A DNA stretch of 7,980 nucleotides from Novosphingobium sp. (GTDB lineage Bacteria > Pseudomonadota > Alphaproteobacteria > Sphingomonadales > Sphingomonadaceae): positions 1 through 7,980 of the forward strand of contig JAJTFU010000083.1 in NCBI GenBank assembly GCA_021299075.1. The letters run 5' to 3'. Below, one piece after another: positions 5,129 through 7,980 of this stretch. The translations under genes were made by a program, and so were the position numbers. Each line of letters starts with the position of its first letter. Within the stretch, counting starts at the first letter, position 1. Under the pieces are notes generated by a model. It was not told where the DNA came from, did no database searches, and saw nothing but the letters and a program-made list of their open reading frames with translations.

Positions 5129-7287
5129 TGCCGATCCACCAGCTCCAGACCAACTTCTCGAGCGGTGAGCTGGATCCGCTGATGCTGTTCCGCGTGGATA
5201 CCGGGGCCTACCAGAACGGGGCCAAGTCGCTGCGCAACGGGATGCTGCTCTCGACGGGCGGTGTGGCGCGGCGCCCTGGCACCCTGCACCTTGCCAACCT
5301 TGCTGGCCGTGGCCGGCTGCTGGCCTTCGAGTTTTCGGCTGCTGAGCGCTACGTTCTGTGCCTGTCGAACGGGCGGCTTGATGTGTATTCGCTAGCTGGC
5401 GCGCTGCTGACCAGCGTGACGAGCGGCTGCAACTGGACCACCGACGAGCTGTTCGAGCTGACCTATACCCAGGTCGCGGACACGATGCTTGTTTGCCATC
5501 AGGCGTGGTCGCCGCAGGTGATCAAGCGCACCGGCCTGTCCACCTTTACCGTGGCTGATTTTGCTTTCACGCAGGCGTCGAACGGCCAGAAGATCTACCA
5601 GCCCTACTACAAGTTTGTCGATGATCCGGTCACGATCAGCTGCTCAGGGGTGACAGGTTCTGTCACCGTCACCGCCAATGCTGCCGTGTTCACCTCTGAC
5701 ATGGTGGGCCAGCGGCTGCGCTGGAAGGATGTCGAGCTTGCTGTCACCGGCTACACCAGCACCACTGTCCTGACAGCCACGGTGCAGGGCACGATCGTCG
5801 GGCGCTACGAACCGGATCCGTTCCGCACCAACCTGGGCTCAGGCGTGGTCGAGGTCACGCATGTTGCGCATGGCTTTGCTACCGGGGCCAGCATCACGAT
5901 CAGCGGCGCGTCGGATGTTGGCGGGGTTACTTCTGCCCAGCTCAATGGCACCTTCACGATTACGGTGCTGGACGACAACCGCTATTCGATCAGCACGGCC
6001 GGCAGCGCCACGATTGGCGAGGATGGCGGCGGGCCTTCGGTCCAATATACCGGCTCGGCAATTGCCACGACCGACTGGACAGAGCCGGTGTTCTGCGAAC
6101 GCAATGGCTGGCCGGGCGCGGTCTGCTTCCATGAGGGGCGGCTGTGGTTCGGCGGCACGACCGGCATTCCTGACGGGCTGTGGTCCTCGGTAATCTACCA
6201 GTATTTCAACTTCGATGTGGGCGAGGGGCTGGATAGCGACAGCATCCAGGTGACGGTGGGGGCGGAGGATATCTCCAACATTCGCCACCTTGTCAGCCAC
6301 CGCGATCTGCTGATCTTCACGGCCCTGGGTGAGTTCTTTGCGCCGCCGCCCAACAACGGCACCCTGACGCCGGTGACGATGCGCATTCGCCGGCAGACGC
6401 CCTATGGTTGCTCGTCGGTCTGCCCGCTCCCCTTGGACGGAGCAACGCTCTATGTGCAGGGCAGTGGGACTGCGGTGCGCGAGTTCATGTATAACGAGGC
6501 GCGCGGCGGCTACGAGAGCACCAACCTCAACATCCTCTCCTCGCACATTGTCAGCCAGCCACAGGACATGGCGGTGTTGTTCGGCACTACCGATCGCTCT
6601 GAGCAGTATGCCTTGCTGGTCAACGAGACTGGCAAGGCGGCGGTGTTTCATTCGGCCCGCGCTGAGAACCTGGCTGGGTGGACGCCGTGGGATACGGCTG
6701 GCAGCTTCGATAGCGTCTGCGTGGTGGGCGAAACGATCTATTTCTCCGTGCTGCGCGGCGGAACCTACCGGCTTGAGGCTGTTTCGGCCGATCGCGGACA
6801 GGCGCTGGACGGGGCGACTATCTACACCGGGGCCGCAAGCGACAGCTGGACGGTGGGGGCGATCTATTTCGGCAAGACCGTGGCGGTCAATTCGGGCGGG
6901 CTGCACCTTGGCACCTTCACGGTTGGCGGTGCTGGCGAGCTAACCCTGCCGGTGTCCGTGACCGAGATCACGGTGGGTTATGACTACACCTTTGCGGTCG
7001 AGATCCTGCCGATTAATGTGCAGCTGGCAACCGGCCCAATGATGGGCATTCCCAAGCGGATCAACCGGGTGATCGTCGGGCTGCACTCGACGCTAGCCGT
7101 GTCCATTGATGGCAACCGCCTGATCCTGCGACAAGTGACCGATGATCTATCACTCGCACCTGATCCCGTCACTGGCACTTACGAGTTCTGGCTGCTGGGC
7201 TGGCAGAAAAACGCAGTCGTCACGATCACGCAGAGCGAACCGTTGGCCTGCACGATCATCGGCTTGCAGCTGGAGGTAATGGTCTGA
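5128..7287 (+). CDS. Tail tubular protein B-like nozzle (T7 gp12-like) with FCCH-like domain
   Basis: The protein has 719 residues, comparable to T7 gp12 (794). It probably forms the hexameric nozzle, a beta-propeller ring below the adaptor that leads to the tail tip. Typical elements: QTNFSSGELDP (7-17), YQNGAKSLRNGMLLSTGGVARRPGT (split about 28-52), ELTYTQVADTMLVCH (110-124), RNGWPGAV (325-332) followed by EGRLWFGGT (336-344), then repeated beta-strand blades to the C-terminus. Between the first and second parts of the core lie two inserted beta domains: about 168-225 (VTISCSG ... GYTSTTVLTATVQG), and about 240-308, which begins VVEVTHVAHGF and continues GASITISGASDVGG, LNGTFTITVLDDNRYSIS. 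The second matches the pattern of the FCCH (first catalytic cysteine half) domain of ubiquitin-activating E1 as annotated in many phage tail proteins. No E1 catalytic chemistry is implied. Start ATG 5128 overlaps the adaptor stop, and the stop overlaps the next start (TGATG). Confidence 0.88.
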   Translation: MPIHQLQTNFSSGELDPLMLFRVDTGAYQNGAKSLRNGMLLSTGGVARRPGTLHLANLAGRGRLLAFEFSAAERYVLCLSNGRLDVYSLAGALLTSVTSGCNWTTDELFELTYTQVADTMLVCHQAWSPQVIKRTGLSTFTVADFAFTQASNGQKIYQPYYKFVDDPVTISCSGVTGSVTVTANAAVFTSDMVGQRLRWKDVELAVTGYTSTTVLTATVQGTIVGRYEPDPFRTNLGSGVVEVTHVAHGFATGASITISGASDVGGVTSAQLNGTFTITVLDDNRYSISTAGSATIGEDGGGPSVQYTGSAIATTDWTEPVFCERNGWPGAVCFHEGRLWFGGTTGIPDGLWSSVIYQYFNFDVGEGLDSDSIQVTVGAEDISNIRHLVSHRDLLIFTALGEFFAPPPNNGTLTPVTMRIRRQTPYGCSSVCPLPLDGATLYVQGSGTAVREFMYNEARGGYESTNLNILSSHIVSQPQDMAVLFGTTDRSEQYALLVNETGKAAVFHSARAENLAGWTPWDTAGSFDSVCVVGETIYFSVLRGGTYRLEAVSADRGQALDGATIYTGAASDSWTVGAIYFGKTVAVNSGGLHLGTFTVGGAGELTLPVSVTEITVGYDYTFAVEILPINVQLATGPMMGIPKRINRVIVGLHSTLAVSIDGNRLILRQVTDDLSLAPDPVTGTYEFWLLGWQKNAVVTITQSEPLACTIIGLQLEVMV

Positions 7288-7853
7288 TGTGCATTTCAGC
7301 AACGGTTCTGGCAATTGCCAGCCTAGCTACAGCAGCAGCTGGCACGGTCGTTTCGATTTCGGCGGCAAGCGCCAATGCGCGGGCCCAGCAGGACATGCTG
7401 GACTTGCAGCGCAAGCAGATGCTCGAGCAGCGCCAGATGGAGGCGTTGCAGGCGCAGGAAGCCGCTGTGCAGCGGGCAGAAGATTACCGCCGCCAGCGCG
7501 CTGCCAACCTTGCGGCACTGGCTGCGTCGGGCGTTGGTGAGAACATGAGCTTCTTGCAGGGCATTGCGCCAGCTGAGGAGAAGGCGCTGCGCACAGACCT
7601 TGCCAATATCCGGCTTGGTTTCCTGGGCGGGCAGAACCGCATGGCTGACGAGATCCGGGTCAACCGGCTCAACCGTGACATTGTGGGCATGAACAAGACG
7701 GCTTCGATCGCGGGTTCACTGATCAACTTTGCCGGCAGCGCGGCGCAGATCGGCAACTTCTACCAGACCTACAACACACCGAAGGCCACGCCGCGCGGCA
7801 CAGCCACGACTGGTGGCAATCCCGGTGACATTGTAGTGACGCGAGGCAACTGA
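7287..7853 (+). CDS. Internal virion protein (T7 gp14-like)
   Basis: This 188-residue protein (T7 gp14 is 196) is probably carried in the capsid core and ejected first, forming a pore in the outer membrane for the DNA translocation channel. Evidence: the MC-start common to this family; a hydrophobic, small-residue N-terminal segment (3-29, TVLAIASLATAAAGTVVS within it) that could cross a membrane; a long helix with coiled-coil character, rich in Gln, Glu, Arg and Met (30-72); an Ala-rich piece with GENMSFLQGIAPAEE (84-98); a second hydrophobic segment (139-157); and a flexible Gly/Thr-rich C-terminus. The N-terminal segment lacks a lipobox and a basic n-region, so it is not a standard signal peptide. 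The start ATG 7287 has GGAGGT at 7272-7277 (9 nt) and overlaps the nozzle stop. Position after the tail tube genes fits the T7 order 11-12-(13)-14. Confidence 0.8.
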   Translation: MCISATVLAIASLATAAAGTVVSISAASANARAQQDMLDLQRKQMLEQRQMEALQAQEAAVQRAEDYRRQRAANLAALAASGVGENMSFLQGIAPAEEKALRTDLANIRLGFLGGQNRMADEIRVNRLNRDIVGMNKTASIAGSLINFAGSAAQIGNFYQTYNTPKATPRGTATTGGNPGDIVVTRGN

Positions 7854-7980
7854 TGGCAATTGAACCTTTCCGCCAGCGCATTGGCATTCCGGATGGTGCC
7901 GGGATTACCCAGCAGGGTGTTGGTCGCATTGCCGATGTGGGCGATGCAATCACCGGCCTGGCCGGGACTGCCATGCAGGT
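7853..7980 (+). CDS. Start of next virion gene, probably an internal virion / ejection protein (3' truncated by window)
   Basis: ATG 7853 overlaps the stop of the gp14-like gene (TGATG), with GCGAGG (7841-7846) 6 nt upstream. The visible 42 codons begin MAIEPFRQRIGIPDGAGITQ and continue with a Gly/Val/Ile/Ala-rich helix-like stretch ending GLAGTAMQV at the window edge. By position this corresponds to T7 gene 15, an internal core protein that builds the periplasmic ejection tunnel. The visible part is too short to confirm this by motifs. The frame stays open to the end. Confidence 0.7.
   Translation, partial: MAIEPFRQRIGIPDGAGITQQGVGRIADVGDAITGLAGTAMQ

Noticed and set aside
5649..5667. 7-bp inverted repeat (GGTGACA ... 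TGTCACC) with a 5-nt loop inside the nozzle gene
   Set aside because: It lies within a coding stretch for a V-T-G-S-V-T strand, has no T-run, and is short enough to arise by chance and by repeated Val/Thr codons.
1..7980. tRNA genes, CRISPR arrays, insertion sequences, attachment sites
   Set aside because: I saw no cloverleaf-like gene, no regularly spaced repeats, no transposase and no terminal inverted repeats. The coding density leaves only two gaps over 50 bp.

Overview
This window is a piece of the virion-structure operon of a tailed phage or prophage with a short-tailed, T7-like (podovirus) particle plan. Every supported gene lies on the + strand and the genes are packed with overlaps or short gaps. 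The base composition is GC-rich (roughly 60 %, judged by eye). The protein families and the codon use resemble phages and prophages of Alphaproteobacteria, perhaps sphingomonad-like hosts, but that host assignment is inference. Nothing here (no integrase, repressor, att site or host gene) shows whether this is a free phage or a prophage.

Layout. Positions 1-219 hold the C-terminal end of an unidentified glycine-rich protein, which overlaps the portal start (ATGA). The head module follows: portal (216-1775), a small Bbp19-like protein with a TTG start nested between portal and scaffold (1732-2061), scaffolding protein (1994-2767), a GNAT-fold acetyltransferase (2764-3222), a 131-bp gap entered through a 10-bp inverted repeat, major capsid protein (3354-4178), and a small capsid-associated or decoration-like protein (4191-4451). 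A strong intrinsic terminator (4483-4518) closes the head module, in the same place as the T7 terminator behind its capsid gene.

The tail and ejection module follows: a gp11-like tail tubular protein A / adaptor (4535-5128), a gp12-like tail tubular protein B / nozzle carrying an insertion like the FCCH domain of ubiquitin-activating enzyme E1 (5128-7287), a gp14-like internal virion protein (7287-7853), and the first 42 codons of the next gene (7853-7980), probably another internal virion or ejection protein.

How it works together: portal and scaffold nucleate the procapsid, capsid protein builds the shell, the small protein probably decorates it, the tubular proteins build the short tail below the portal, and the gp14-like protein is carried inside and ejected into the host envelope. 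The gene order matches the T7 plan closely. The less ordinary points are the acetyltransferase inside the head module, the overprinted basic tail of the Bbp19-like protein, the inverted repeat before the capsid gene, and the FCCH-like domain in the tail nozzle. I found no evidence of an entirely new system.
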